A DNA stretch of 53,883 nt from Flavobacteriales bacterium (lineage in GTDB: Bacteria; Bacteroidota; Bacteroidia; Flavobacteriales; TMED113). A model generated the notes under the pieces. The model was not told the origin of the DNA. It worked only from the letters and a program-made list of their open reading frames with translations, and searched no databases. The translations under genes were made by a program, and so were the position numbers. Shown piece by piece: positions 15,121 to 24,355 of the stretch. Location of the stretch: positions 1 through 53,883 of the forward strand of contig NZUK01000017.1 of assembly GCA_002701365.1 (NCBI GenBank), given 5' to 3'. How positions within the stretch are numbered: the stretch's first letter is position 1; each line of letters opens with the position of its first letter.

Positions 15121-15858
15121 GTGAAGAAAAAAATCAAAATTTTAATATCCCAACCAGTTCCTGCGAGTGCAAATTCTCCATTTCATGATTTGGCAAAAAA
15201 AAGAAATGTTACCATTGCATTTAATCCATTTTTACAAATAGAGGGAGAAACGGTTAAAAATATCCGAATAAAGAAAATAAGTATACCCAAATATAATTCA
15301 CTAATTTTAACTAGTCGAAATGCTGTTAATCATTATTTTAGAATTTGTGATGAAATGCGTATTACAGTGCCTAACTCATTAAAGTACTTCTGTATTTCTG
15401 AAGCAGTATCTTATTATTTGCAAAAATACATTGCATATAGAAAGAGAAAAATATATTCTGCTAATAATAGTTACGAAGATTTAATTGAATTAATGGAAAA
15501 ACATGAGAGTGACAACTTCTTGTTAGTTTCATCTGATTTTATTAAACAAGATTTTATTACTGCACTAGATGAAAGTAAAATAAATTATAAAAGAGGTGTT
15601 TTTTTTAAAACTGTTCCAAATAATTTGGAAAAAATTAAAATAAATTCTTTTAACATATTGGTTTTTTACAGCCCTAAAGATATTGACTCATTATACCACA
15701 ATTTTCCAAATTTTCAACAAGAAAATACTAAAATTGCTGTATTTGGAAAATCTACAGAACAAGCGGCCATTGACGCAGGATTGAATGTTGATATATCTGC
15801 ACCAAATAAAAAGCATCCATCTATGAGCATGGCATTAGATGATTATCTTTCAAAATAA
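15121..15858 (+). CDS. hemD: Uroporphyrinogen-III synthase
   Basis: It closes the hydroxymethylbilane ring to uroporphyrinogen III in haem and sirohaem synthesis. The 245-residue sequence is divergent, as usual for HemD, but shows the family's conserved patches: ILISQPVPASANSPFHDLAK at the N-terminus, LILTSRNAVNHYFR, YEDLIELM, and VFYSPKDIDSL followed by KIAVFGKSTEQAAIDAGL near the C-terminus. The start is a GTG at 15121. It lies 22 bases after DUF4271 and 15 bases before rnpA; the DUF4271-hemD pairing supports the call. Confidence 0.85.
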   Translation: MKKKIKILISQPVPASANSPFHDLAKKRNVTIAFNPFLQIEGETVKNIRIKKISIPKYNSLILTSRNAVNHYFRICDEMRITVPNSLKYFCISEAVSYYLQKYIAYRKRKIYSANNSYEDLIELMEKHESDNFLLVSSDFIKQDFITALDESKINYKRGVFFKTVPNNLEKIKINSFNILVFYSPKDIDSLYHNFPNFQQENTKIAVFGKSTEQAAIDAGLNVDISAPNKKHPSMSMALDDYLSK

Positions 15859-15873
15859 TTATACCATCTTAAA

Positions 15874-16254
15874 ATGAAACTTGCTATTTTGAAAGACGAA
15901 AAAACTTTGTCAAGAAAATCTATTAATAATATTTATAAAACAGGTCAAAAGCTACGTAGTAAATCTCTAACTATCATTTGGATTAATTCGAAACCTCAAT
16001 CATCAAAAATAAAATTAGTAATTTCAGTTCCTAAAAAAAATATTAAAAAAGCAGTAGATAGAAATTACCTAAAAAGGATTATTAGAGAATCCTATAAAAC
16101 AAATAAGCCATTTATTAATGATTTAATCCAGGATCCTATCAAAATTATTATCATATATAATAAAACTACGCTTATAGAGTTTAATAAATTAGAAATAGAA
16201 TTGTTAACTTTATTTGAAATAATTTATAAAAAACAAGATGCAATTAATCAATAA
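15874..16254 (+). CDS. rnpA: Ribonuclease P protein component
   Basis: The basic protein subunit of RNase P helps the catalytic RNA process tRNA 5' ends. The 126-residue product is Lys/Ile/Asn-rich and carries the RNR motif KKAVDRNYLKRIIRES, the family hallmark, preceded by KLVISVPKKN. Its last 17 bases overlap yidD, an overlap seen in many bacteria. It is not next to rpmH here, unlike the classical oriC arrangement; this placement after hemD is common in Bacteroidota. Confidence 0.92.
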   Translation: MKLAILKDEKTLSRKSINNIYKTGQKLRSKSLTIIWINSKPQSSKIKLVISVPKKNIKKAVDRNYLKRIIRESYKTNKPFINDLIQDPIKIIIIYNKTTLIEFNKLEIELLTLFEIIYKKQDAINQ

Positions 16255-16456
16255 ATTAATTATTTATATAATTAAGTTTTACCAACTGACTATTTCTCCA
16301 TTCTTAGGGCAAAATTGTCGCCATCAACCTACATGCTCAAATTATTTTATTGGATGCATAAAAAAACATGGTGCTCTTTATGGATCATGTCTAGGATTAA
16401 AGCGCATTTTTAGTTGTCATCCTTTTAGTAAGTCAGGGTACGACCCTATACCTTAA
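16238..16456 (+). CDS. yidD: Membrane protein insertion efficiency factor YidD
   Basis: The 72-residue protein shows the YidD signature: an amphipathic N-terminus, YQLTISPFLGQNCRHQPTCS with its Cys residues, then a Cys-containing GSCLGLKRIFSCHPFSKSGY and a final DPIP. It associates with the inner face of the membrane and aids YidC-dependent insertion. It overlaps rnpA by 17 bases. Confidence 0.93.
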   Translation: MQLINKLIIYIIKFYQLTISPFLGQNCRHQPTCSNYFIGCIKKHGALYGSCLGLKRIFSCHPFSKSGYDPIP

Positions 16457-16467
16457 AATATTATGAT

Positions 16468-18096
16468 ATGAAAAAAATAAAACTAATAATTATTGTAGTC
16501 TTGTCCGCGGTTTTATCTACAAGCTTTTTATCTAATTATTTTGAAATAACTAAAAATTTAGAAATTTTCAACAACATATACCGAGAATTAGAAACATCTT
16601 ATGTGGAAAATATTAACCCTGGTGATTTGATGAAAAAGGCTATTGACCGAATGCTAGAAACCTTAGACCCTTGGACTGTATATATCCCTGAATCGGAAAT
16701 AGAAGATTTTCGTACACGGCATATTACGGGAGATTATGGTGGTATTGGTTCTGGCATACGAAAACTAGATGATTTTGTAGTTATTACAGAACCTTTTAAA
16801 AATTCTCCAGCTGACCTTTCAGGGCTAAAAATAGGTGATAAAATTGTGTCAATAAATGGAGAAGATATGGAGAAGGAAAGCACCGAGAATGTCAGCAACT
16901 TGCTTAAAGGAACTCCCGGCACTAGTGTAACAGTTACTATAGAAAGAAATAACGCCGTAAAAAAAATGGAGATAACTCGGGATAAAATTCACAACTCTAC
17001 AGTGCCTCATTATGAAATGATTGAAGATGAAATTGGATATATTAAATTAAATAAATTTCAAAGAAAATCAGCTCTAGAAATCAAAAACGCACTTAAAGAA
17101 TTAGATACATCATCCAATAATAATTTAAATGGATTAATCCTAGATCTTAGAGATAATGGAGGAGGTGTCCTTAGTCAATGTCTTGAAATAGTCAATTTAT
17201 TTATCCCAAAAGGGGACACCATGTTAATTGCCAAAGGTAAAGATGCAACATGGGACAAAGAATACATTTCCTCACAAGATCCCCTTTATGAAAATTTACC
17301 TATTGTTGTTCTAATTAATGAACGATCTGCATCTGCATCAGAAATAGTAGCTGGATGTCTACAGGACCTCGATAGAGGAATAGTTTTAGGAAAAACATCT
17401 TTTGGTAAAGGTTTAATTCAACAAAACAAGAAAATCGCCTATAACACACAACTCAAGGTTACAGTTGCTAAATACTATACTCCCTCCGGGCGCTGTATAC
17501 AAAAAATAGATACTGATGAAAAACAGCCTCATAATACTGATAGTTTACAAAGTGTATTTTTTACTAAAAACGGCAGAAAAGTATTCGGAGGAGGAGGCAT
17601 AGATCCTGACGTTGATATAGAGGAACAGGAAACCTTACCGATGTTAATCTCTTTGTTTCAGAAGAATTGTATTTTTAATTTTGGAAATCAATTTTTTGAA
17701 AGTATCAATTTTCCAGATTCCCCCAAAGAATTTGCTCTTTCAGATGATGAATATAATCAGTTTAAAAAATACTTAGAAAATAATAATTTTCCGTTTTCCA
17801 TGTACTCTGAAGAAGTGTTGAAAGAACTAAAAGAATCGCTAGAAAAAGAATCATATTTTGAAGATATGAAAGATGAATTCAAAATACTTGAAAAAAGTAT
17901 TTTGAATAATAAAAAACAAGATTTAATCCGCTACGAAGATGAAATTCGCGAAATAATAAGCAAAGACTTAATTCTTCGCCAGTTCTATAGAAGTGGAATG
18001 ATTGAATATAGCCTAAAAAATGATAACTTTATGGCTAAGGCTCTTGAGCTAATAAAAAACACAGATGAATATAACAACATTTTATCCGTTAAATAA
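16468..18096 (+). CDS. C-terminal processing peptidase, S41 family (second copy)
   Basis: A 542-residue CtpA-like protease: N-terminal membrane or signal segment (about 5-22), PDZ domain (about 90-170, with GGIGSGIRKL and GLKIGDKIVSINGE), and the catalytic core with RSASASE (Ser287-Ser291) and Lys314 in FGKG. It is a paralogue of the protease at 6099-7676, sharing YYTPSGRCIQK and VFGGGGI, with a longer, more charged C-terminus (many Glu/Lys after residue 420). It probably acts on periplasmic or outer-membrane proteins. Confidence 0.92.
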   Translation: MKKIKLIIIVVLSAVLSTSFLSNYFEITKNLEIFNNIYRELETSYVENINPGDLMKKAIDRMLETLDPWTVYIPESEIEDFRTRHITGDYGGIGSGIRKLDDFVVITEPFKNSPADLSGLKIGDKIVSINGEDMEKESTENVSNLLKGTPGTSVTVTIERNNAVKKMEITRDKIHNSTVPHYEMIEDEIGYIKLNKFQRKSALEIKNALKELDTSSNNNLNGLILDLRDNGGGVLSQCLEIVNLFIPKGDTMLIAKGKDATWDKEYISSQDPLYENLPIVVLINERSASASEIVAGCLQDLDRGIVLGKTSFGKGLIQQNKKIAYNTQLKVTVAKYYTPSGRCIQKIDTDEKQPHNTDSLQSVFFTKNGRKVFGGGGIDPDVDIEEQETLPMLISLFQKNCIFNFGNQFFESINFPDSPKEFALSDDEYNQFKKYLENNNFPFSMYSEEVLKELKESLEKESYFEDMKDEFKILEKSILNNKKQDLIRYEDEIREIISKDLILRQFYRSGMIEYSLKNDNFMAKALELIKNTDEYNNILSVK

Positions 18097-18109
18097 TTTC
18101 ATATAATCA

Positions 18110-19447
18110 TTGTTAGCAAATTATTTTTTAAATATTAAAACCCAAAATATTAATAATTTTTTATTATTAAGTTTCGCTTTTTTTATAAGTGTTTCAATAT
18201 ACATTACCGACTTAATAATTTTATTATTCATAATATCTTGGATCGTCAGTGGTAATTATAAAGTAAAAATTAAAGCAATTATTAAAAGCCCTTTTACATA
18301 TCCGTCAATAATATTTTTTTTTTACTTTATGTCAAGTTATTTGTGGGCTGAAAATTCAATATTTAATGATACAACTCAAAAACAATTTTTATTAATATTA
18401 TTACCTATTCTACTAACTTCAAACTTTAACCCTAAATACATTACAAAAGCTAAGTATGCTTTTTTAAGTGGACTTTTAATAAATATTTTTTTATCTATAT
18501 TCACAATCATTATGCCCCAAAACTCGTTTTTTAAAGACGGACACTATGAAAATACTTTTTTTGCACATGGATTTATAGATCATTTTGACTATTCCATTTT
18601 TTTATGTTTTGGTATTTTTATATTAACATCTCTATTAAATAAAAAAAATTGGCTTAAAATTAGTAGTATTATTATAATTTTTTTATGCGTATTATTAAAT
18701 TCATACGGGCGTGTTGGGATAATTTCTTTTTTTATATTTTTTCCAATAATTGTACTATTTTACACAGAATTTACATTTCAAAAAACTATTATATCCTTTG
18801 TATGTTTATTTATTTGCTTTTCATATTATCTTTTTCAACCTTTTCAAAATCGAGTTAATGAAACAATCAATAGTTTAAATTTAATATCTGAGGGAATGTC
18901 CTTAGAGGATAAAGTTCTTAAAGATGCAGAATTTATGGCTTTACAATCTGATAGTTTATCTATTGAATATTTTACACATCAAATTAAAAAAGATCGTGAA
19001 TGGCTAAATAAAATTAACATTAAACATTCCGAATATACAACGAGCTTGGGTAAAAGATATTTATATACAAAAAACTCCATTGACTTAATCTCCAAAAATT
19101 TATTTTTTGGCACGGGTGCTGGTGGATTCCAAAAGTTATATCAGTATAATTTTAATAATGTAATCCAAGTAAAACATCCTCACAATAATTTTATATTTAT
19201 AACAATTGAGCTGGGGTTAATAGGATTATTAATTATGTTAAATATATTTTATAGGAAAATTTTATTATTTGTTCAAAACCCTAAAAACTATTTTTTAGAA
19301 TTAATTTTTCCTTTGTTTTTTCTATTTATAATGTTATTTGATAATTATTTTTTAAATCACAATACACTAGCTTTTTACTGTTTGTTTTCAACAATTATTT
19401 ACTGGACTCATCATTCCAAAAAATATCCTACAAATGAATTCTTTTAA
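18110..19447 (+). CDS. O-antigen ligase family (Wzy_C-like) membrane protein
   Basis: The 445-residue protein has about ten to twelve membrane segments and one large periplasmic loop (about residues 245-335). The loop ends in a short stretch with GTGAGGFQKLY and HPHNNFIFITIELGLIGLL, the pattern of the Wzy_C/WaaL group that joins or polymerises lipid-linked sugar chains. No glycosyltransferase genes are nearby, so ligase versus polymerase cannot be told apart. The start is a TTG at 18110, 14 bases after the protease gene. The end overlaps alr by 20 bases. Confidence 0.8.
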   Translation: MLANYFLNIKTQNINNFLLLSFAFFISVSIYITDLIILLFIISWIVSGNYKVKIKAIIKSPFTYPSIIFFFYFMSSYLWAENSIFNDTTQKQFLLILLPILLTSNFNPKYITKAKYAFLSGLLINIFLSIFTIIMPQNSFFKDGHYENTFFAHGFIDHFDYSIFLCFGIFILTSLLNKKNWLKISSIIIIFLCVLLNSYGRVGIISFFIFFPIIVLFYTEFTFQKTIISFVCLFICFSYYLFQPFQNRVNETINSLNLISEGMSLEDKVLKDAEFMALQSDSLSIEYFTHQIKKDREWLNKINIKHSEYTTSLGKRYLYTKNSIDLISKNLFFGTGAGGFQKLYQYNFNNVIQVKHPHNNFIFITIELGLIGLLIMLNIFYRKILLFVQNPKNYFLELIFPLFFLFIMLFDNYFLNHNTLAFYCLFSTIIYWTHHSKKYPTNEFF

Positions 19448-20522
19448 TTCTTCTAGAGAGGGTAGCCATGATTTCATAAGGTATTGTATTTAATTCTTTT
19501 GCCAATTGCCAAATCGGTCTTTTTTCTCCAAAATAATAAATATCATCACCTTCATTAATATCGTTGATTGCAGAAAGATCAACCGTACAACTATCCATAG
19601 AAATATCTCCAATTGTTGGAATTAGATTATTATTATAATAAAATTTTAAAATTCCATTTCCCCAACTCCTCTGTAGGCCATCAGCATAGCCAAAAGGAAT
19701 AATCCCTATTTTGACTTTTCTTTGAGCAATAAAATTTCTTCCATAACCAATAGATTCACCTTTCTGAACATAACGTATTTGAGAAATAGAACACTTTAAT
19801 TCTGCAATACTTTTTAAGTCTTTATCTAATAGCCCGCCGTACAATGCAAGACCTACACGGATAAAATCAAATTTTTTAATACTGCCTATATTTCTGATCA
19901 ACCCAAACGAATTATGAATATGTGTATCTATTTTATAATTAAATTGCTTACTGAATTTTATATACTGATTTTGAAAATCATTTATCTGTCTCATTGAAAA
20001 CTCATCATCCTTAGATTTTTTAGCTGATGGAAAATGCGAATAAATAGATGAAATACTAATGTTTTTTGTGTTTTGTAACATTTGTATAACTCCTGGTATT
20101 TCTTGACTATTAAAACCCCAGCGATTCATACCAGTATTCAATTTGATGTGTATGGGAATTTTCTGTTTTTTCTTAGCTATACTACAAATTTTTAATAGAA
20201 TCGCATGGGAATAAACAACAGGTTCTAATTTATAATTAATAATTACCTCCAAATTTTGAACACCTGGGTTCATGACCATTATTCGACCTGTAATACCTGA
20301 TTTTCGTAAATTTATGCCTTCTTCAAAGTCTGCAACACCAAAAAAATTTACACCTAAATTTTGAAGCGCTTGGCTGATCTTAATATCACCGTATCCATAT
20401 GCATTAGCCTTTACCATAGCTATAATATTTTTTCCGGTTATTTGATGTTGAAGATGTTTGATGTTGGACGCTAAATAATTTTGATTAATATATAACCTCG
20501 TACCATATAAACCTGTTTTCAT
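19428..20522 (-). CDS. alr: Alanine racemase
   Basis: This PLP enzyme makes D-alanine for peptidoglycan. The 364-residue length is normal for a free-standing Alr; in some Bacteroidota it is fused to MurF, which is not so here. The PLP lysine is Lys38 in MVKANAYGYG, and the catalytic tyrosine is in SIGYGRNF; HIKLNTGMNRWGF and RVGLALYGG are also conserved. Its start overlaps the stop of tdk by four bases, so the two form an operon. Confidence 0.95.
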   Translation of the reverse strand: MKTGLYGTRLYINQNYLASNIKHLQHQITGKNIIAMVKANAYGYGDIKISQALQNLGVNFFGVADFEEGINLRKSGITGRIMVMNPGVQNLEVIINYKLEPVVYSHAILLKICSIAKKKQKIPIHIKLNTGMNRWGFNSQEIPGVIQMLQNTKNISISSIYSHFPSAKKSKDDEFSMRQINDFQNQYIKFSKQFNYKIDTHIHNSFGLIRNIGSIKKFDFIRVGLALYGGLLDKDLKSIAELKCSISQIRYVQKGESIGYGRNFIAQRKVKIGIIPFGYADGLQRSWGNGILKFYYNNNLIPTIGDISMDSCTVDLSAINDINEGDDIYYFGEKRPIWQLAKELNTIPYEIMATLSRRIKRIHL

Positions 20523-21055
20523 AAGCTGTAAGAATCAAAACATTTTTGACAGAGTGCCTCATACTGATCAGAAGCTCCCACTAAAATTTGACTGCTTGAA
20601 TTATCTGTAATTCGATGGGAATATGATGCTGGACTACTACACTTATTACACACTGCTTCCAGCCTAGTTACAGATTTAGCCATTCCTATAATTTGTTGCA
20701 TATATCCAAATGGTTGATTTAAATAATCTTTATCAAGTCCAGCGACAACAATTTGAATATTTTTAGAAACTAAGTAATTAATGTCCTCAATAATACTAGC
20801 GGGAAAAAATTGCGCTTCGTCAATCGCAATTAATTGTATATTATCTATTTCACTAAAAACATCTGAAACTTTTGAAACAGTTATAGCTTTTTTTTGCACA
20901 CCATCATGTGTCTCAATACTATTATTAATATTTCGAGTATCTATTTTTGGTTTAATTAATAAGTAGTTTTGATTAGTTTTGTTTAATCTATTTAGTAGTT
21001 CTGTGGTCTTGCCAGCAAACATACATCCCGTAATAACTTGAATATCTTTAATCAA
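20519..21055 (-). CDS. tdk: Thymidine kinase (type II)
   Basis: It phosphorylates thymidine for salvage. The 178-residue protein has the P-loop GCMFAGKTTELL, the Walker B-like AIDEAQFF with the catalytic Glu, the lasso-loop Tyr region near the C-terminus, and a zinc site formed by CNKC and CQKC. It lies upstream of and overlaps alr by four bases and is divergent from rsmI, with 44 bases between. Confidence 0.95.
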   Translation of the reverse strand: MIKDIQVITGCMFAGKTTELLNRLNKTNQNYLLIKPKIDTRNINNSIETHDGVQKKAITVSKVSDVFSEIDNIQLIAIDEAQFFPASIIEDINYLVSKNIQIVVAGLDKDYLNQPFGYMQQIIGMAKSVTRLEAVCNKCSSPASYSHRITDNSSSQILVGASDQYEALCQKCFDSYSL

Positions 21056-21099
21056 AACATATTAATTATATTGCCTAAATTAGTAATTTCATAATTAGT

Positions 21100-21774
21100 A
21101 TGGAAAAACTTATTCATATAATTCCCACTCCAATTGGCAATTTGGATGATATTAGTTTGAGGGCGCTTAAAATTTTAAGTGACGCTGACATAATTCTTGC
21201 AGAAGACACAAGGGTTACTAAAAAATTGCTTGTTCACTATAATATACAAACTAAAATGTTATCGTACCATGCATTCAACGAGCATAAGCGATTAAATAAA
21301 ATTATTAATGATATTGATAATGGGCTTCATATAGCCTTGGTTTCTGATGCAGGAACACCAGGGATTTCAGATCCAGGCTACCTAATAATTAGAGAGTGTA
21401 TAAAAAATGAAATACGAATTGAATGCCTGCCCGGACCAACTGCATGTATCCCCGCGCTTGTGCAATCTGGTCTTCCATGTGATAGATTTACATTTGAAGG
21501 ATTTTTACCACCAAAAAAAGGTAGAAAAAACCGCATTATAGAAATTAGTCAAGAAAGAAAGACAAGTATTATTTATGAATCGCCTCATAAAATCCTAAAA
21601 ACATTGAACCAATTTTATGAAATTTGTCCAGACAGAAAAATTGTAGTAATTAAAGAATTAACTAAGTTATTTGAAACAACTTATCGCGGTTCTATTAAGG
21701 AAGTTATTGATCAAATTTCATTGTCAAATATTAAAGGAGAATTTGTAATTATATTAGATGGTGAAAAAAAATAA
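21100..21774 (+). CDS. rsmI: 16S rRNA (cytidine1402-2'-O)-methyltransferase
   Basis: It methylates the ribose of C1402 in the ribosomal P site. The 224-residue protein starts IHIIPTPIGNLDDISLRALK and contains ILAEDTRVTKKLL, ALVSDAGTPGISDPGY and the SAM-binding CLPGPTACIPALVQSGLP, all typical of RsmI. The C-terminal domain found in longer RsmI proteins is absent, as often in this phylum. The last 17 bases overlap the DAHP synthase gene. Confidence 0.95.
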   Translation: MEKLIHIIPTPIGNLDDISLRALKILSDADIILAEDTRVTKKLLVHYNIQTKMLSYHAFNEHKRLNKIINDIDNGLHIALVSDAGTPGISDPGYLIIRECIKNEIRIECLPGPTACIPALVQSGLPCDRFTFEGFLPPKKGRKNRIIEISQERKTSIIYESPHKILKTLNQFYEICPDRKIVVIKELTKLFETTYRGSIKEVIDQISLSNIKGEFVIILDGEKK

Positions 21775-22504
21775 ACAAATAATTATTGCTGGTCCTTGTT
21801 CTATAGAAAAAAAAGAACAGTTATATAATCTTATGGAAAAGATTCATCATAATATTGATGTATTAAGAGCTGGTATTTGGAAGGCACGTACATCTCCAAA
21901 TGATTATCCGGGAATTGGAGAAATAGGTTTACCATGGCTAAAAGACATACAACAAAAATATAAGACTCCTGTTGCAATTGAAGTGGGAATAACCAAACAT
22001 GTTGAACTAGCTTTAAAACATAATATTAAAATTTTTTGGTTAGGTGCAAGAACAACTGCAAATCCATTTGCTGTACAAGAATTAGCAGAGTCTATGAAAT
22101 CACTAGATATTGAGCTTTGGATAAAAAACCCTATTATCTCTGATTTTAGACTCTGGATAGGGACAGTCGAAAGAATAAAAAAATTAGGAATTAATAATAT
22201 AAAAATAATTCACAGAGGCTTCTATTCAGATAAAAAAATTAATTATAGAAATGCGCCAAATTGGGAATTACTTAAAAAATTTAAAAATTATTTTCCAGAA
22301 TTGCCAATTTTATGTGATCCTAGTCATATTGCAGGACAAAAAAAATACATCTATGAAATTACAAAAAAAGCATTCTTGCAAAGAATAGATGGTTTAATGG
22401 TTGAAGTACATAATGAGCCTCATCATGCTCTAAGTGATAAGCTGCAACAATTAAACCCTAAAGAATTTGAAAATTTATTAATAAAATTAAACTATCCGGC
22501 CTAA
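21758..22504 (+). CDS. 3-deoxy-7-phosphoheptulonate synthase (DAHP synthase), stand-alone
   Basis: The enzyme condenses PEP and erythrose 4-phosphate, the first step of aromatic amino acid synthesis. Motifs: IIAGPCSIE, RAGIWKARTSPNDYPG, the metal and substrate sites WLGARTTANPFAVQE, IIHRGFYS, LCDPSHIAGQKKY and MVEVHNEPHHALSDK. The C-terminus stops about 20 residues past the last barrel motif, at 248 residues. Many Bacteroidota homologues continue into a chorismate mutase domain (total near 360); that part is missing. The start lies inside rsmI, and the end overlaps dnaG by 18 bases. Confidence 0.9.
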   Translation: MVKKNKQIIIAGPCSIEKKEQLYNLMEKIHHNIDVLRAGIWKARTSPNDYPGIGEIGLPWLKDIQQKYKTPVAIEVGITKHVELALKHNIKIFWLGARTTANPFAVQELAESMKSLDIELWIKNPIISDFRLWIGTVERIKKLGINNIKIIHRGFYSDKKINYRNAPNWELLKKFKNYFPELPILCDPSHIAGQKKYIYEITKKAFLQRIDGLMVEVHNEPHHALSDKLQQLNPKEFENLLIKLNYPA

Positions 22505-24355
22505 GTTTTGTTGTATTTTCTTCTCTACTTTACTAAGCTGTGAAAACTCTCTAACAACGTCATCACTTTCGTCCTGTTTAAGTTTAATAAGTAAGTACTG
22601 AATACGACTTTGAATACGTTTCAATTTAAATCTTAAAATTGATTCTTTTGTAACCTTATATAAGATATCTTGTTCCTGAACAACAATAATATCTTTTTCT
22701 GACCAACTACCTAACAAATGTGTTTCCCCAATTAGTGCGGCACTAACTAGCCGAAATTGTTCGTTGTCATGATTGATAAAATCATCTGCAGAAAAAGTCT
22801 GATTATTATTAATCCTATCTATTATATCTTGAAAAATTTGATTAAATAATGCGAAAGAAAAATCAAGATGTAAATACTTACTATCTTTTTGTAATTCACG
22901 AATAATAAATTCTGCAATAGAAATACTTGTATTATTAACCAAAATATTTGTGAATGAACCATAATTAATTAACAATCGTATTAACTGGATCTCCTCAGCA
23001 TGCTTTTTTTGAACACTTAATATGTTGAATTCAATATCTGATTCAGATACGATTGGCTTTTTTTTGTTTTTAAAATTAGATTCCGCTAAATAAGTTTGCA
23101 ACGAATTTTGTAAATCTACTTCTTTTAATTCTAATTTTTTAGAAGCCTGTCTTAAATAAAAAGTTTGCGCTATAGCATCTTGGATTAAAGAGATGGATTT
23201 AATAATACTATTTGTAGTATCAATTAGATCTTCAGCCTCATTACTTTTAGTTAATTTTTTCTTGAAATCAATAAAATCTAAAGTGTTTTCTTGAAAATAT
23301 ACGTTTATTTTTTCTGTATTATGACTAGTCATAAATGAGGCAGGATCTTCGTTGCTAGGCAACTGTAATATTTTAGGTTTCATTCCCTCTTTTAATATTA
23401 AGTCAATTGCTTTCATAGTAGCATTTATTCCAGCTTGATCAGAATCAAATAAAATAATGATGGTATCTGTAAATCTATGTATAAGTCTTATTTGATCCCT
23501 TGTTAAGGCTGTACCACAACTAGAAACTACATTTTTAATGCCAATTTGGAATAATGCCATTACATCAGTATAACCTTCAACAACATAACAAAAATCTAAT
23601 TTTTTTATATGATTCTTGGCAAGATGCATGCCATATAATATTTTACTTTTTTGATATAAATCTGAACTGTCTGAATTTAAATACTTAACAGATTTTTTTT
23701 TATCCTCCAAAACTCTTCCTCCAAAACCTAGAACCTCACCTGTCATGCCATGAATTGGGAACATAATTCGACCTGCAAATCTGTTGTGACCTTTCTCGTT
23801 TATTAAACGCATTTTTAATAAATACTTTGTGTTATATTGTGATTTTCTAGTTTGATCCATTAAACTAGAATCTCGTTTTGAACAATATCCCACTTCAAAT
23901 TCTTGAATTATAGAATTAGAAAAACCTCTAGAATTTAGATATTGTAAAGCGAGCGTATCTTTATTAAATAAATTCTTTGCAAAAATATTTTTAACAAAAT
24001 TTAACACAAGAATAGCAGCTTGTCTCTCATTTTCCTTTTCTTGTAATTTAGTATCCTGTTCAATATACTTAACTTCAATATTGTACTTTTTGGCTAGAAA
24101 CAATAAGGACTCAGGATAAGTATACTGTTCATGTTCCATTAAAAATGATATCACATTCCCTCCCTTCCCGGAGCTAAAATCCTTCCAAATTTCTTTACTG
24201 GGAGAAACAACAAACGAGGGGGTTTTTTCATCATTAAATGGGCTTAAGCCTTTATAATTAGCACCTGTTTTTTTTAATTTTACAAATTCTGAAATCACTT
24301 CTTCGATAATTGCAGTATTAAAAATTTCTTCTATTGTATCCTTGGAAATTTTCAT
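22487..24355 (-). CDS. dnaG: DNA primase with a degenerate zinc-ribbon
   Basis: It makes RNA primers at the fork. The 622-residue protein has an N-terminal zinc-ribbon-like domain (1-100), the catalytic TOPRIM core (about 245-345, with FCYVVEGYTDVMALFQIG and IIILFDSDQAGI) and a C-terminal helicase-binding region. In the ribbon, the four ligand positions usually held by Cys/His are Ser38, Asn41, Asp59 and Ser62 (GLSPFNDEKTPSF and WKDFSSGKGG), so zinc is probably not bound although the surrounding sequence is well kept. It is the last gene of the queA-ispD-rlmN-prenyl synthase operon. Confidence 0.95.
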   Translation of the reverse strand: MKISKDTIEEIFNTAIIEEVISEFVKLKKTGANYKGLSPFNDEKTPSFVVSPSKEIWKDFSSGKGGNVISFLMEHEQYTYPESLLFLAKKYNIEVKYIEQDTKLQEKENERQAAILVLNFVKNIFAKNLFNKDTLALQYLNSRGFSNSIIQEFEVGYCSKRDSSLMDQTRKSQYNTKYLLKMRLINEKGHNRFAGRIMFPIHGMTGEVLGFGGRVLEDKKKSVKYLNSDSSDLYQKSKILYGMHLAKNHIKKLDFCYVVEGYTDVMALFQIGIKNVVSSCGTALTRDQIRLIHRFTDTIIILFDSDQAGINATMKAIDLILKEGMKPKILQLPSNEDPASFMTSHNTEKINVYFQENTLDFIDFKKKLTKSNEAEDLIDTTNSIIKSISLIQDAIAQTFYLRQASKKLELKEVDLQNSLQTYLAESNFKNKKKPIVSESDIEFNILSVQKKHAEEIQLIRLLINYGSFTNILVNNTSISIAEFIIRELQKDSKYLHLDFSFALFNQIFQDIIDRINNNQTFSADDFINHDNEQFRLVSAALIGETHLLGSWSEKDIIVVQEQDILYKVTKESILRFKLKRIQSRIQYLLIKLKQDESDDVVREFSQLSKVEKKIQQNLGRIV

